From Clostridium sp. (GTDB taxonomy: Bacteria; Bacillota; Clostridia; Lachnospirales; Lachnospiraceae), in contig JAMPFU010000034.1 in assembly GCA_023664385.1 (NCBI GenBank), forward strand, positions 1-32,889: a DNA stretch of 32,889 nt, in the 5' to 3' direction. Positions 15,650 to 24,529 of this stretch are shown in pieces. Within the stretch, counting starts at the first letter, position 1. Every line of letters starts with the position of its first letter. The notes under the pieces are model-generated. The model was not told the DNA's origin. It saw only the letters and a list, made by a program, of their open reading frames with translations, and made no database searches. Both the position numbers and the translations under genes were made by a program.

Positions 15650-16600
15650 ATGAAAACCTTTGACGGCTACAAAAAGGGAGTTGACCTTGGTGGCTGGCTT
15701 TCGCAGTGCAGCCACGAGAAAGCTCATTACGACAGCTTTATCAGTAGGTCGGATATTGATAAAATCGCTTCTTGGGGGCTTGACCATGTGAGGCTTCCGA
15801 TTGACTACGATTTGGTGGAGGACGACAACGGGAACGTCATTGAAGGTGGTTACAGCTATATTGACAGTGCGATTGAATGGTGCGGCGGGGCAGGGCTGAA
15901 GCTTGTCCTTGACCTGCACAAGACCGCAGGCTTCTCCTTTGACAAGGGCGAGGGTGAAAGCGGCTTTTTTGACAGTGAGGCTTTACAGGAACGCTTTTAT
16001 ATTCTTTGGGAACGGCTTGCCAAGCGTTACGGAAAATATCACGAGCGGGTTGCCTTTGAGCTTTTGAATGAGGTTACCGACAGGGAATTTATTGGTGCTT
16101 GGAACGATATTGTCGGAAAGTGCGTTCCTAAAATAAGAGCAATTGCTCCTGACACGACCATTATTGTGGGAAGCTATGGGAATAATAGTCCGGATGCACT
16201 GCCTGAACTTGTGCTGCCGGATGACAGTAATATGGTGTTATCCTTCCACTGCTACGACCCGTTAGAATTTACGCATCAGGGCGGCGTGTGGGTTGAGGGT
16301 ATGTCGCCTGATTTCCGAATGGCGTTTGATGAGAAAAAAATTACCGAGGAATTTTTTGTGGAATGCTTTGCAAAAGCCATTGAAACTGCAAAAAAATATG
16401 ACGTGCCCCTCTATTGTGGCGAGTATGGCGTGATAGACCGTGTCAAGCCGCAGGACGTTCTCAAATGGTATAAGGCGATAAACAGTGCATTTAATCAGTT
16501 TGGGATTTCCCATTGCGCATGGAGTTATAAGCAAATGGATTTTGGACTTTCGGATGAGTGGATAAGTCCTGTTATCGAGGAGCTTGTGAAATATCTTTAA
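15650..16600 (+). CDS. glycoside hydrolase family 5 beta-glucanase, cytosolic
   Basis: A 316-residue TIM-barrel enzyme. It begins with the GH5 pattern KGVDLGGWLSQC and contains DHVRLPIDYD, the acid/base in ELLNEV (E141) and the nucleophile in CGEYGV (E258). With no signal peptide or carbohydrate-binding module, it probably cleaves imported beta-glucan oligosaccharides rather than polymers. The ATG at 15650 has AAGGAGGA ending 9 bases upstream; an in-frame ATG at 15641 touches that site and is unlikely. It appears monocistronic, with a terminator downstream. Family assignment is firm; the exact glucan is not known. Confidence 0.92.
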   Translation: MKTFDGYKKGVDLGGWLSQCSHEKAHYDSFISRSDIDKIASWGLDHVRLPIDYDLVEDDNGNVIEGGYSYIDSAIEWCGGAGLKLVLDLHKTAGFSFDKGEGESGFFDSEALQERFYILWERLAKRYGKYHERVAFELLNEVTDREFIGAWNDIVGKCVPKIRAIAPDTTIIVGSYGNNSPDALPELVLPDDSNMVLSFHCYDPLEFTHQGGVWVEGMSPDFRMAFDEKKITEEFFVECFAKAIETAKKYDVPLYCGEYGVIDRVKPQDVLKWYKAINSAFNQFGISHCAWSYKQMDFGLSDEWISPVIEELVKYL

Positions 16601-16612
16601 GTGTGCATGAAA

Positions 16613-16662
16613 AGAGGCTGCTGCGTTTGTGGTTCGACAGACGCTGTGGCCTCTATTCGTTT
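16613..16662 (+). terminator. terminator after the GH5 gene
   Basis: AGAGGC (16613-16618) pairs with GCCTCT (16649-16654), with an inner GCGT/ACGC pair, followed by ATTCGTTTT. Confidence 0.65.
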
Positions 16663-16686
16663 TAAACAATCAAGCTTTGAACTGCC

Positions 16687-16707
16687 TGCAACCTCAGGTT
16701 GCGGGAA
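16687..16707. other. short hairpin of unknown role
   Basis: CCTGCAACC-TCA-GGTTGCGGG forms a 9-bp stem (one G:U) with a 3-nt loop. No T-run follows on either strand, so it does not look like a terminator; as a DNA palindrome it could be an operator for the XRE gene 117 bp downstream. Confidence 0.5.
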
Positions 16708-16823
16708 AAAGAAACCCTCAGTTTATGGACATTATACAATAAATGGATAAAATTTATCATGGCGTAAAGCTGATGTATATATTAAAATGAACATACAAAA
16801 CTAACAGAGGGAAGGAAAACACA

Positions 16824-17663
16824 TTGATAGGTGAAAGACTTGCAAAACTTAGAACAGAACATAACATGACCCAGGAGAGCTTTGCCGAGCAGCTTGAGGT
16901 AAGCCGTCAGGCAGTTTCAAAGTGGGAGCTTGACAAAACGCTTCCCGATGTAAATAAGCTGCTGAAAATGTCAGAGATGTTTGGGGTGAGCGTTGATTAC
17001 ATATTAAAGGGCGACGATGGCTTGTCAGATGGTATGGATAAGGAAATTGCCGTCACGCATGAACTAGATGGAATTGATATTGACGGACAAATGAATGAGC
17101 AGGAGGCTCCTTGCAAATCAGATGTGGCAGAGGCTGAAGCCCAAAAGGATGAAGCCGAAAAAAATGTGGGAGCAAAAGACGAAACCGAAAAAAATGAAGC
17201 CCAAAAAGAAAAAACGGAAAAAGATGAAGAAGTCACAGGCGTTGAAACGATAAAAGCGAATAAGGGTAAAACAGGAAACAGAACTGCCATAGCCGTAAGC
17301 GCCGTGATTGTCGGAATTTTGCTGCTTGCAGTTGTTGTGTTTGCTGTATTTGGAATGACAAGTAAGGCGTGGGATAAGAGGAGCAACCATGAAACTCTTG
17401 CCCGGGTGGAGAAAATACATGGACAATATTCCCTTGCAGACGTGAGCAGCTATACGGAGGATAAAGGAACGACAACAAAAACAGTGTTTCTTGACACAAA
17501 GGGCGTAAAAGAGGGAGATTACGTGTACTGCTACGTAGACAGCCAAAATAAAAAAATTTCAGTGGATTATTCAACGGCTTTTGTCAGCGTTGTTGTCACG
17601 CTGCTTGTGCTGTTGCTTTTTGTATGGATTTTACTGATAAGGAGCTTGAAAAAAGATGAGTAA
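16824..17663 (+). CDS. membrane-tethered XRE-family regulator
   Basis: A 279-residue protein. An XRE/Cro-type helix-turn-helix occupies residues 1-62 (MTQESFAEQLEVSRQAVSKW is the DNA-binding part). A long, highly charged linker of repeated Glu/Lys/Ala units covers about 65-145, then a transmembrane segment (about 152-175), an extracytoplasmic stretch of about 75 residues, and a second transmembrane segment (about 250-272). This is a DNA-binding domain held at the membrane, as in one-component envelope sensors. The start is a TTG; AGAGGGAAGGA lies 8 bases upstream and MIGERLAKLR is the usual N-terminus of the family. The next gene overlaps it by 8 nt, so they act together. Confidence 0.87.
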   Translation: MIGERLAKLRTEHNMTQESFAEQLEVSRQAVSKWELDKTLPDVNKLLKMSEMFGVSVDYILKGDDGLSDGMDKEIAVTHELDGIDIDGQMNEQEAPCKSDVAEAEAQKDEAEKNVGAKDETEKNEAQKEKTEKDEEVTGVETIKANKGKTGNRTAIAVSAVIVGILLLAVVVFAVFGMTSKAWDKRSNHETLARVEKIHGQYSLADVSSYTEDKGTTTKTVFLDTKGVKEGDYVYCYVDSQNKKISVDYSTAFVSVVVTLLVLLLFVWILLIRSLKKDE

Positions 17664-18762
17664 AAAGCGCATGCTTGTTGTAATTGCAGCCGCATTTGTA
17701 ATTGGTGCCGCAACGGTGATTTTAGGTATATATTTACTACAGGGCAATGTGGCAGATAAAGATGATGATAACTATATGGCATATGTTGTAGTAGACGGGT
17801 TTGAGATACCAATTCCCGATAAATATATGGCAGCGGTATATGAGGGGGTTGGTTTGTCATACTGCGATAAATCTTCCTTTGAAATGGGAATTTCTGTTGT
17901 GGAAGGTGCGTATGAGGAGACTGTACAGGATTTAGATTCCATGAATGAACAGATTTCCGAGTGGGGAGTACTGAAAAAGGAATTTACAGAAATATCGGTA
18001 GGAGGACGTGCCTATGTATATTGTGTCTGTGTGAATGAGGGCGAGACAATCCTGCTTGCATTTAAAGAGGCAGACAGTACCCACGCATTTCAAATAATGG
18101 TCAGGTGTTTAAGAATCGATAATATGAAATTCCAGTCAGCACAGGAGCTTCAGCAGGAGTATGATTTTCTGATACTGACAGCCGATACCCTTTTGTCAAA
18201 TGCGAAGCCGACGGATAAAGAAAATACGCCGTCCGGAACCGCCTTTGTGTCAAGGGACATGTACAGTGAAATTAATGTTGTGCTTCCAAATAAATTTATC
18301 GCCCACGACATTTTGTATGACAATGCGGAAACGCAGTTGGTTGGATATGATGTGGAGGATAACTTTTATATGATAAGCAGGGAAATACTCCCTGATTATT
18401 ACAGCATGAAGGTTTATGAGAATGAAGAAAAAGGTATTTTAGCCGCCATTTTGGTAGACGAGAGCCATCCGTCAGGAATGAGCGCACAGGATATGATGCG
18501 TGAAGGTGCCGCATTATGGACAGATAAGTCTAAGCAGCAGGAAGTAAAAAGCATTCAAAAGGGGGAGCATACCTTCTATTACTATACATACAATGAAGCT
18601 TATGATGTCAGAGGGGAAACGAGGATAAAATATTATTTTGAGGCGGCAACGGATTTAGGTGACGGAAAAATATACCGGATAACGGCACAGTCCGATGTAA
18701 GTGCCGATGCCTGCGACATCAACACCTATTCCAAATTTATGGATATAGAAGCAGGTCGTTGA
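17656..18762 (+). CDS. membrane-anchored extracytoplasmic protein, partner of the XRE regulator
   Basis: A 368-residue protein that I cannot place in a family. Residues about 5-29 form an N-terminal hydrophobic anchor or uncleaved signal; the rest should lie outside the membrane. It seems to hold two related modules, about 42-180 and about 205-365, each starting with a similar strand (FEIPIPDKYMA and INVVLPNKFIA) and ending in beta-rich sequence. There are no catalytic motifs. The ATG at 17656 overlaps the stop of the XRE gene (ATGAGTAA), implying coupled translation. It may be the sensing or inhibitory partner of that regulator. Confidence 0.75.
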   Translation: MSKKRMLVVIAAAFVIGAATVILGIYLLQGNVADKDDDNYMAYVVVDGFEIPIPDKYMAAVYEGVGLSYCDKSSFEMGISVVEGAYEETVQDLDSMNEQISEWGVLKKEFTEISVGGRAYVYCVCVNEGETILLAFKEADSTHAFQIMVRCLRIDNMKFQSAQELQQEYDFLILTADTLLSNAKPTDKENTPSGTAFVSRDMYSEINVVLPNKFIAHDILYDNAETQLVGYDVEDNFYMISREILPDYYSMKVYENEEKGILAAILVDESHPSGMSAQDMMREGAALWTDKSKQQEVKSIQKGEHTFYYYTYNEAYDVRGETRIKYYFEAATDLGDGKIYRITAQSDVSADACDINTYSKFMDIEAGR

Positions 18763-18798
18763 TGTCTTGCAAAAAAATGATACTACATAATAAAATTC

Positions 18799-18827
18799 TT
18801 GCCTATCCATTCGTTTAATGTTATATT
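18799..18827 (+). promoter_or_regulatory. secA promoter
   Basis: TTGCCT (18799-18804) and TATATT (18822-18827) are separated by 17 bp, 75 bp before the secA start. Confidence 0.7.
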
Positions 18828-18836
18828 ATAGGTTGC

Positions 18837-18869
18837 GATAGAATGTTGATATAGCATTGATAGAATGTT
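18837..18869. repeat. direct repeat in the secA leader
   Basis: GATAGAATGTT occurs at 18837-18847 and 18859-18869, offset by 22 bp (about two helical turns), just downstream of the -10 box. Such spacing suits a dimeric DNA-binding protein, but no candidate is evident. Confidence 0.6.
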
Positions 18870-18891
18870 AAGTCTGATGACAGACTTTTTT
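18870..18891 (+). terminator. terminator-like hairpin in the secA leader (possible attenuator)
   Basis: AAGTCTG-ATGA-CAGACTT is a perfect 7-bp stem with a 4-nt loop followed by a run of T, ending one base before the secA ribosome binding site. It lies between promoter and gene, so it could act as an attenuator. Confidence 0.6.
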
Positions 18892-18901
18892 GGAGGAAGA
18901 T

Positions 18902-21475
18902 ATGAGTCTCATTGAAAAAATATTTGGAACACACAGTGAAAAGGAATTGAAAAAAATAAATCCTATCGTGGATAAGATAGAAGCCTTGGATGAAAAGATG
19001 CAGGCATTATCTGATGCCGAGCTGAAAGCTAAGACGGACGAGTTTAAAAAGAGATTGGAGGAGGGCGAAACCTTAGACGATTTGCTTGTGGAGGCATTTG
19101 CTGTCGTAAGGGAGGCGGCAAGCAGAGTGCTTGGCATGAAGCATTACAGGGTACAGCTTATCGGTGGAGTCCTGCTTCATCAGGGACGTATTCCGGAGAT
19201 GAGGACCGGTGAAGGTAAAACACTTGTGTCCACGCTTCCGGCATATTTGAATGCCCTTGAGGGAAAGGGCGTCCACATTGTAACCGTAAATGATTACTTG
19301 GCAAAGCGTGACGCTGAGTGGATGGGACAGATACATGAGTTTCTCGGTCTTAAGGTCGGTGTTATTTTAAATGCCTACAAGAACGATGAGAGAAGGGAAG
19401 CATATAATTGTGACATAACATATGTTACAAACAATGAATTGGGCTTCGATTACCTTAGAGATAATATGGTGATATATAAGGAGCAGCTCGTTCAAAGAGA
19501 TTTGCACTATGCAATTGTGGACGAGGTTGACTCCGTGCTGATTGATGAGGCGAGAACGCCGCTTATTATATCGGGTCAGAGCGGCAAATCCACAGACCTC
19601 TACAAAATGTGTGATTACCTTGCAAGACGTATGAAGCGTGGCAGCTCCGACATGGAGATAAGCAAGATGGACGCCATTATGGGTACACAGACTGAGGAAG
19701 ACGGCGATTACCTTGTCAATGAAAAGGATAAGCAGGTTGCCCTTACGGAGCAGGGTGTAAAAGAGGTTGAGCAGTTCTTCCATATAGAAAACTTTTCGGA
19801 CGCTGACAATATAGATATCCAGCACAACATGATTATGGCGTTGAAGGCACACGCCCTTATGTTTAAGGATAAGGATTATGTTGTTAAGGACGATGAGGTT
19901 CTTATTGTAGATGAGTTTACGGGACGTATTATGCCGGGTAGACGGTTTTCGGACGGTCTGCATCAGGCGATTGAGGCAAAGGAAAATGTTAAGGTTAAGC
20001 GGGAGAGCAGGACACTTGCTACGATAACCTTCCAAAATTTCTTTAATAAATATAAGAAGAAAGCGGGCATGACCGGTACGGCGCTTACGGAGGAGCAGGA
20101 GTTTCGGGAGATATACGGCATGGACGTTGTAGAGGTTCCTACCAATCTTCCGGTTCAGCGTATCGACCACAACGATTCCGTATTTAAGACGAAGAAGGAA
20201 AAATTAAATGCAATCATAAATGATGTTGCAGAGTGCCACAGCAAGGGACAGCCTGTACTTGTGGGTACAATCAATATCGATTCCTCGGAGGAGCTTTCAC
20301 GGCTTCTTACCAAAAGAGGTATTCAGCATAAGGTACTGAATGCAAAATTCCATGAATTAGAGGCAGAAATTGTTGCCGATGCAGGACAAAGAGGCGCTGT
20401 TACAATTGCCACAAATATGGCAGGCCGTGGTACTGATATCAAGCTTGGCGAGGGCGTGCAGGAGCTTGGCGGACTTAAAATTATCGGTACGGAAAGGCAT
20501 GAGTCACGGAGAATTGATAACCAGCTTAGAGGACGTTCGGGACGTCAGGGAGATCCGGGCGAATCCAAGTTTTACCTTTCCCTTGATGATGAGCTTATGA
20601 GACTTTTCGGCTCAGAAAAGGTAAAGGCTGTTTATGATGCCCTGAAAATTCCTGAGGGCGAGGAAATTCAGCATGGAACCATAACAAAATTCGTTGAGAA
20701 GGCGCAAAAGAAGATTGAGTCAAATAACTTTGCAATCAGAAAAAATCTTTTGGAATACGATCAGGTAAATAACGACCAGCGTGAGGTCATTTACGCCGAG
20801 AGAAAAAGAGTGCTTGACGGCGAGAGCATGCGTGATGTTATATTTAAGATGGTGCTTGACACTGTAGAAACCTACATTGACAAGACCTGCTCCCCTGACC
20901 TTCCTGCAAATGAATGGGAGATAGAGGAGCTTAACAGACTGCTTGTTCCTATCATTCCATTTTCTCGGATTGAGCTTACCGAGCAGGAAAAAAAATCAGG
21001 CAATCTGAAGGAATTTAAGCAGAGGCTGAAGGAGGAGGCTGCCAAGATATATGAATCAAAGGAGGCAGAATTTCCTGAACCTGAGCATATCAGAGAGGTT
21101 GAAAGAGTTATCCTTCTCAAAGTAATTGATAAGAAGTGGATGGCTCATATTGATGATATGACACAGTTAAGACAGGGTATCGGGCTTCAGTCAATCGGAA
21201 GCAAGGATCCTGTTGTGGAATATAAATTTGCAGGCTTTGACATGTTTAACGAAATGACTGCATCTATCAGGGAAGATACGGTCAGAATGATACTTCACGT
21301 CAAGATAGAGCAGAAGGTTGAACGTGAGGAGGTTGCAAAGGTTACAGGCACAAATAGAGATGATACGGCAAAGAAAGGACCTGTAAAACGCCAGTCTGCA
21401 AAAATCGGAAGAAACGACCCATGCCCGTGTGGAAGCGGCAAAAAATACAAAATGTGCTGCGGGCGAAATTTGTAA
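18902..21475 (+). CDS. secA: preprotein translocase ATPase SecA
   Basis: An 857-residue motor that drives proteins through the SecYEG channel at the cytoplasmic membrane. Walker A is GEGKT (103-107) and Walker B is DEVD (207-210). The [30 protein letters not shown] and [13 protein letters not shown] helicase motifs and the C-terminal zinc motif [13 protein letters not shown] (SecB- or lipid-binding) are all present. The ATG at 18902 has GGAGGA at 18892-18897; an in-frame TTG at 18890 overlaps this site. The length is normal for a Firmicute SecA. prfB follows with no terminator in between, so they probably share a transcript. Confidence 0.98.
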   Translation: MSLIEKIFGTHSEKELKKINPIVDKIEALDEKMQALSDAELKAKTDEFKKRLEEGETLDDLLVEAFAVVREAASRVLGMKHYRVQLIGGVLLHQGRIPEMRTGEGKTLVSTLPAYLNALEGKGVHIVTVNDYLAKRDAEWMGQIHEFLGLKVGVILNAYKNDERREAYNCDITYVTNNELGFDYLRDNMVIYKEQLVQRDLHYAIVDEVDSVLIDEARTPLIISGQSGKSTDLYKMCDYLARRMKRGSSDMEISKMDAIMGTQTEEDGDYLVNEKDKQVALTEQGVKEVEQFFHIENFSDADNIDIQHNMIMALKAHALMFKDKDYVVKDDEVLIVDEFTGRIMPGRRFSDGLHQAIEAKENVKVKRESRTLATITFQNFFNKYKKKAGMTGTALTEEQEFREIYGMDVVEVPTNLPVQRIDHNDSVFKTKKEKLNAIINDVAECHSKGQPVLVGTINIDSSEELSRLLTKRGIQHKVLNAKFHELEAEIVADAGQRGAVTIATNMAGRGTDIKLGEGVQELGGLKIIGTERHESRRIDNQLRGRSGRQGDPGESKFYLSLDDELMRLFGSEKVKAVYDALKIPEGEEIQHGTITKFVEKAQKKIESNNFAIRKNLLEYDQVNNDQREVIYAERKRVLDGESMRDVIFKMVLDTVETYIDKTCSPDLPANEWEIEELNRLLVPIIPFSRIELTEQEKKSGNLKEFKQRLKEEAAKIYESKEAEFPEPEHIREVERVILLKVIDKKWMAHIDDMTQLRQGIGLQSIGSKDPVVEYKFAGFDMFNEMTASIREDTVRMILHVKIEQKVEREEVAKVTGTNRDDTAKKGPVKRQSAKIGRNDPCPCGSGKKYKMCCGRNL

Positions 21476-21565
21476 GCAATTATAGAGGAAGCTGTTGTTA
21501 TGATATAAATATTCTCAGAACGATAGCATGCATATTTTGATTTTATAAAAAGTGTGGTGATATAA

Positions 21566-22685
21566 GTGATAGAGCTTGACAATTTTAAATTTACAATCAA
21601 TGAATATAGAACTCCACTTAAGGAAGTAAGGGATTCACTTTGACACGGCGGGAAAAGAGCTTCGTGTCAAGGAATTAGAGGCAAAGCTTGAGGCACCTGA
21701 TTTTTGGAACAATACGGACGAAAGTCAGGTTGTTATGAAGGAATTAAAGGGGCTGAAGGACGCTTTGGACTCCATCAATCATCTTGAAACGCATTTTGAG
21801 GATATCGAAACGCTGATTGAGATGGCTGAGGAGGAGCAGGACGACAGCCTGATAGAGGAAATAAGTGAGTCTATAAACGCATTTACGGAGGAATTTGAGA
21901 ATTTCCGGATAGAAACGCTTTTGTCCGATGAGTTTGATGCGAATAATGCGGTCATAACGATACATGCGGGTGCAGGCGGTACGGAGTCCTGCGACTGGAG
22001 CGAAATGCTTTACAGGATGTATGTAAGGTGGGCAGAGAAAAAAGGCTTTTCCGTGGAGGTGCTTGATTTTCTTGACGGCGACGAGGCAGGCATAAAGACG
22101 GTTACATTTCAGGTGAACGGAACAAATGCTTACGGTTACCTGAAGTCCGAAAAGGGCGTTCACAGGCTTGTGCGTATTTCTCCCTTTAATGCAGCAGGAA
22201 AAAGGCAGACAAGCTTTGCATCACTTGACGTTATGCCGGAGCTTGATGATAACATTACCGTTGAGATTAATGAGGATGACCTTAGAATAGACACGTACCG
22301 TTCAAGCGGTGCAGGAGGACAGCACATTAATAAAACCTCGTCGGCAGTCCGTATTACCCATATTCCTACGGGGGTTGTTGTGCAATGTCAAAATGAGAGA
22401 TCCCAGCACAGCAATAAGGATAAGGCGATGAAGATGCTTATGTCCAAGCTGTACCTCATAAAGAAGCAGGAAAATCTTGAGAAGATTTCTGACATAAGAG
22501 GCGAGATAACGGAAAATGGTTTTGGAAGCCAGATAAGGTCTTATGTATTACAGCCTTATACGATGGTTAAGGATCACAGAACCAATTTTGAATCAGGAAA
22601 TGCACAGGCTGTTTTGGATGGAGGAATAGACGGATTTATCAATGCATATTTAAAATGGGTTAATACAAAACAGCAAGATGAATGA
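21566..22685 (+). CDS. prfB: peptide chain release factor 2, with programmed +1 frameshift
   Basis: RF2 releases proteins at UGA and UAA codons. The first 25 codons run from a GTG at 21566 to an in-frame TGA at 21641-21643. Translation continues in the +1 frame after CTT (21638-21640), skipping the T of the TGA, to give a 372-residue protein. The slippery CTTTGAC is preceded by AGGGA, an internal Shine-Dalgarno-like site 4 bases away, as in the classic autoregulated gene. SPF is at 205-207 (codon recognition) and GGQ at 250-252 (peptide release), the same numbers as in E. coli. GTGGTGA lies 6 bases upstream of the start. The stop overlaps the region just before the CheW-like gene. Confidence 0.97.
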
Positions 22686-22707
22686 TATGATTAAGGGGTG
22701 TTTATGT

Positions 22708-23196
22708 ATGGCGGAAGTAAAATATTTAGTATTTTTATTAGGTAATCAGAAATATGGAATAAGATTATCCGTAATTGACGGTATCGAAAGGACATATAAT
22801 GTCGTGCCTGTTCCTTTGGGGGCAAAGCACATCAAGGGAATTATACATTTGAGGGAGACGATTGTTCCTCTTTTTGACATTAAGTCAAATTTTGAAATTA
22901 CCGAGGATGCAGATGTTGTTGACAGACAGCTTCTCATAACAGAAACCCATGGCATCAAGCTTGGAATAGAGGTAGACAACGTCGTGGGCATCGTTCCTGT
23001 TGATGAGACGGACATTAAAACAATCCCAATCATTGTAAAAACTGATGAGACGGGGTATCTTGAAAACGTGGTAAAGATTACCGAGAATGGAAAAACAGAG
23101 ATTATAATGAGTATTTCGGTGGACGATATTATGTCGGACAGGGATTTTGAAAATGTATCGGATGCGCTGAACGAGGTGGCATCAGAGGATGAATAA
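22708..23196 (+). CDS. CheW-like chemotaxis adaptor
   Basis: A 162-residue CheW-domain protein: two beta-barrel lobes with EVKYLVFLLGNQKYGIRL at the start, then HIKGIIHLRETIVPLFDI and LGIEVDNVVGIVPVD. CheW bridges chemoreceptors and the kinase CheA. No other chemotaxis gene lies in the window, so its partners must be elsewhere. The C-terminal tail beyond residue 140 is acidic and somewhat long. I chose the ATG at 22708 because AAGGGGTG is 7 bases upstream; in-frame starts further upstream would lie inside the prfB end. It is packed between prfB and hom with gaps of about 20 bp, suggesting one transcript. Confidence 0.9.
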   Translation: MAEVKYLVFLLGNQKYGIRLSVIDGIERTYNVVPVPLGAKHIKGIIHLRETIVPLFDIKSNFEITEDADVVDRQLLITETHGIKLGIEVDNVVGIVPVDETDIKTIPIIVKTDETGYLENVVKITENGKTEIIMSISVDDIMSDRDFENVSDALNEVASEDE

Positions 23197-23216
23197 AGCG
23201 GGAGGATTAGGCTGAA

Positions 23217-24443
23217 ATGGTAAATATAGCGGTACTTGGATATGGAACGGTAGGCTCAGGCGTTGTGGAGGTTATAAATAAAAATCACAATAGTATTAAC
23301 AAAAGGGCAGGTAAGGAAATAAATATAAAGTATGTTTTAGATTTAAGGGAGTTTCCGGGTGACCCCGTCATGGATATACTTGTACATGATTATAACATCA
23401 TTTTAAATGACCCTGAGATTGAAATTGTAGTTGAGGTTATGGGAGGCATCAATCCTGCACTTGAATTTACAAAATCTGCACTCATGGCAGGGAAAAGCGT
23501 ATGCACCTCCAATAAGGAGCTTGTGGCAGCACATGGCGCAGGGCTTCTTAAAATAGCGCACGAAAAGGGCGTTAATTTCCTCTTTGAGGCAAGCGTAGGC
23601 GGAGGCATACCGATTATCCGTCCGCTTAATCAGTCGCTCACTGCTGACGAATTTACGGAGATAACAGGAATTTTAAATGGAACGACCAATTACATTCTTA
23701 CAAAAATGGCTGACGAGGGAAGCGATTTTGATACGGTGCTGAAATCGGCACAGGAAAAAGGCTATGCGGAGAGAAATCCGGAGGCTGACGTAGAGGGCTA
23801 TGACGCATGCAGAAAAATAGCAATACTCACTTCTCTTGCTTATGGAAAACAGGTGGATTACGAGGACATTTACACGGAGGGAATAACAAAGATAACCGAA
23901 GTGGATATCGATTATGCAAAGAAGCTTGGAGCGAGCATAAAGCTTCTTGGAACAAGTCAGATGATAGATGGAAAGGTGTACTCCATGGTAGCTCCGTTTA
24001 TGATAGACGAGGAGCACCCTCTTAAAAATGTAAATGGAGTATTTAACGGAATTTATATTGACGGCAACATGCTTGGCGGCACCATGTTCTACGGAAAGGG
24101 TGCAGGAAAGCTTCCTACGGCAAGCGCAGTTGTATCTGACGTTATAGATGCGGCAAAGCACCAGGGTACGAATATTATGACGATATGGGAGGAAGAAAAG
24201 CTTTCCTTGGGTGACATTCATTCCTACAAATGCAATTATTTTGTGCGGGTTGACATTGAGGGCACTGACGAGGAAGCAACGGAAAAAATTGAGAAGGCAT
24301 TTCCGAAGGCACGTATCTTGCAGGCTGAAAATATCCATGAATTTGCCTTTATGACAGGCGTAATTACGCAGGCAGAATTTGAGGATAAGATAAAAGACTT
24401 CGACCTTATCAGCAGAATAAGGACAACGGAGGCGCTTTGCTGA
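23217..24443 (+). CDS. hom: homoserine dehydrogenase
   Basis: A 408-residue NAD(P)-dependent enzyme that reduces aspartate semialdehyde to homoserine, the branch point to threonine and methionine. The Rossmann motif GYGTVGSGV is at residues 7-15, CTSNKELVAAHG around residue 98 carries conserved catalytic-site residues, and GYAERNPEADVEGYDACRKIAIL is the substrate-binding segment. A C-terminal ACT domain (about 340-405) usually allows feedback inhibition by threonine. GGGAGGAT lies 10 bases before the ATG, and the CheW-like gene ends 20 bp upstream. It precedes aspartate kinase, an earlier enzyme of the same pathway. Confidence 0.97.
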   Translation: MVNIAVLGYGTVGSGVVEVINKNHNSINKRAGKEINIKYVLDLREFPGDPVMDILVHDYNIILNDPEIEIVVEVMGGINPALEFTKSALMAGKSVCTSNKELVAAHGAGLLKIAHEKGVNFLFEASVGGGIPIIRPLNQSLTADEFTEITGILNGTTNYILTKMADEGSDFDTVLKSAQEKGYAERNPEADVEGYDACRKIAILTSLAYGKQVDYEDIYTEGITKITEVDIDYAKKLGASIKLLGTSQMIDGKVYSMVAPFMIDEEHPLKNVNGVFNGIYIDGNMLGGTMFYGKGAGKLPTASAVVSDVIDAAKHQGTNIMTIWEEEKLSLGDIHSYKCNYFVRVDIEGTDEEATEKIEKAFPKARILQAENIHEFAFMTGVITQAEFEDKIKDFDLISRIRTTEALC

Positions 24444-24465
24444 TTGTTCATTTATAAGCTTTTAC

Positions 24466-24494
24466 ATATCAGAGGGGAGACGCCCCTTGGATAT
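24466..24494. other. hairpin upstream of lysC
   Basis: ATATC-AG-AGGGG-loop-CCCCT-TG-GATAT forms a bulged stem in the 86-bp gap between hom and lysC. It is not followed by a T-run, and the gap is far too short for a lysine riboswitch. It may be a weak terminator or processing site. Confidence 0.4.
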
Positions 24495-24529
24495 TATTAT
24501 ATCAATAAGACATTTTATAGGAGGAAAAC

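Noticed and set aside
16687-16707. Hairpin as a terminator
   Set aside because: No T-run follows on either strand.
19367-20170. Long - strand ORF of 267 codons
   Set aside because: It lies antisense to secA, has a composition unlike real proteins and no ribosome binding site; it is a shadow of secA.
24444-24529. Lysine riboswitch before lysC
   Set aside because: The gap is only 86 bp with one bulged hairpin; the riboswitch is much larger and has several helices.
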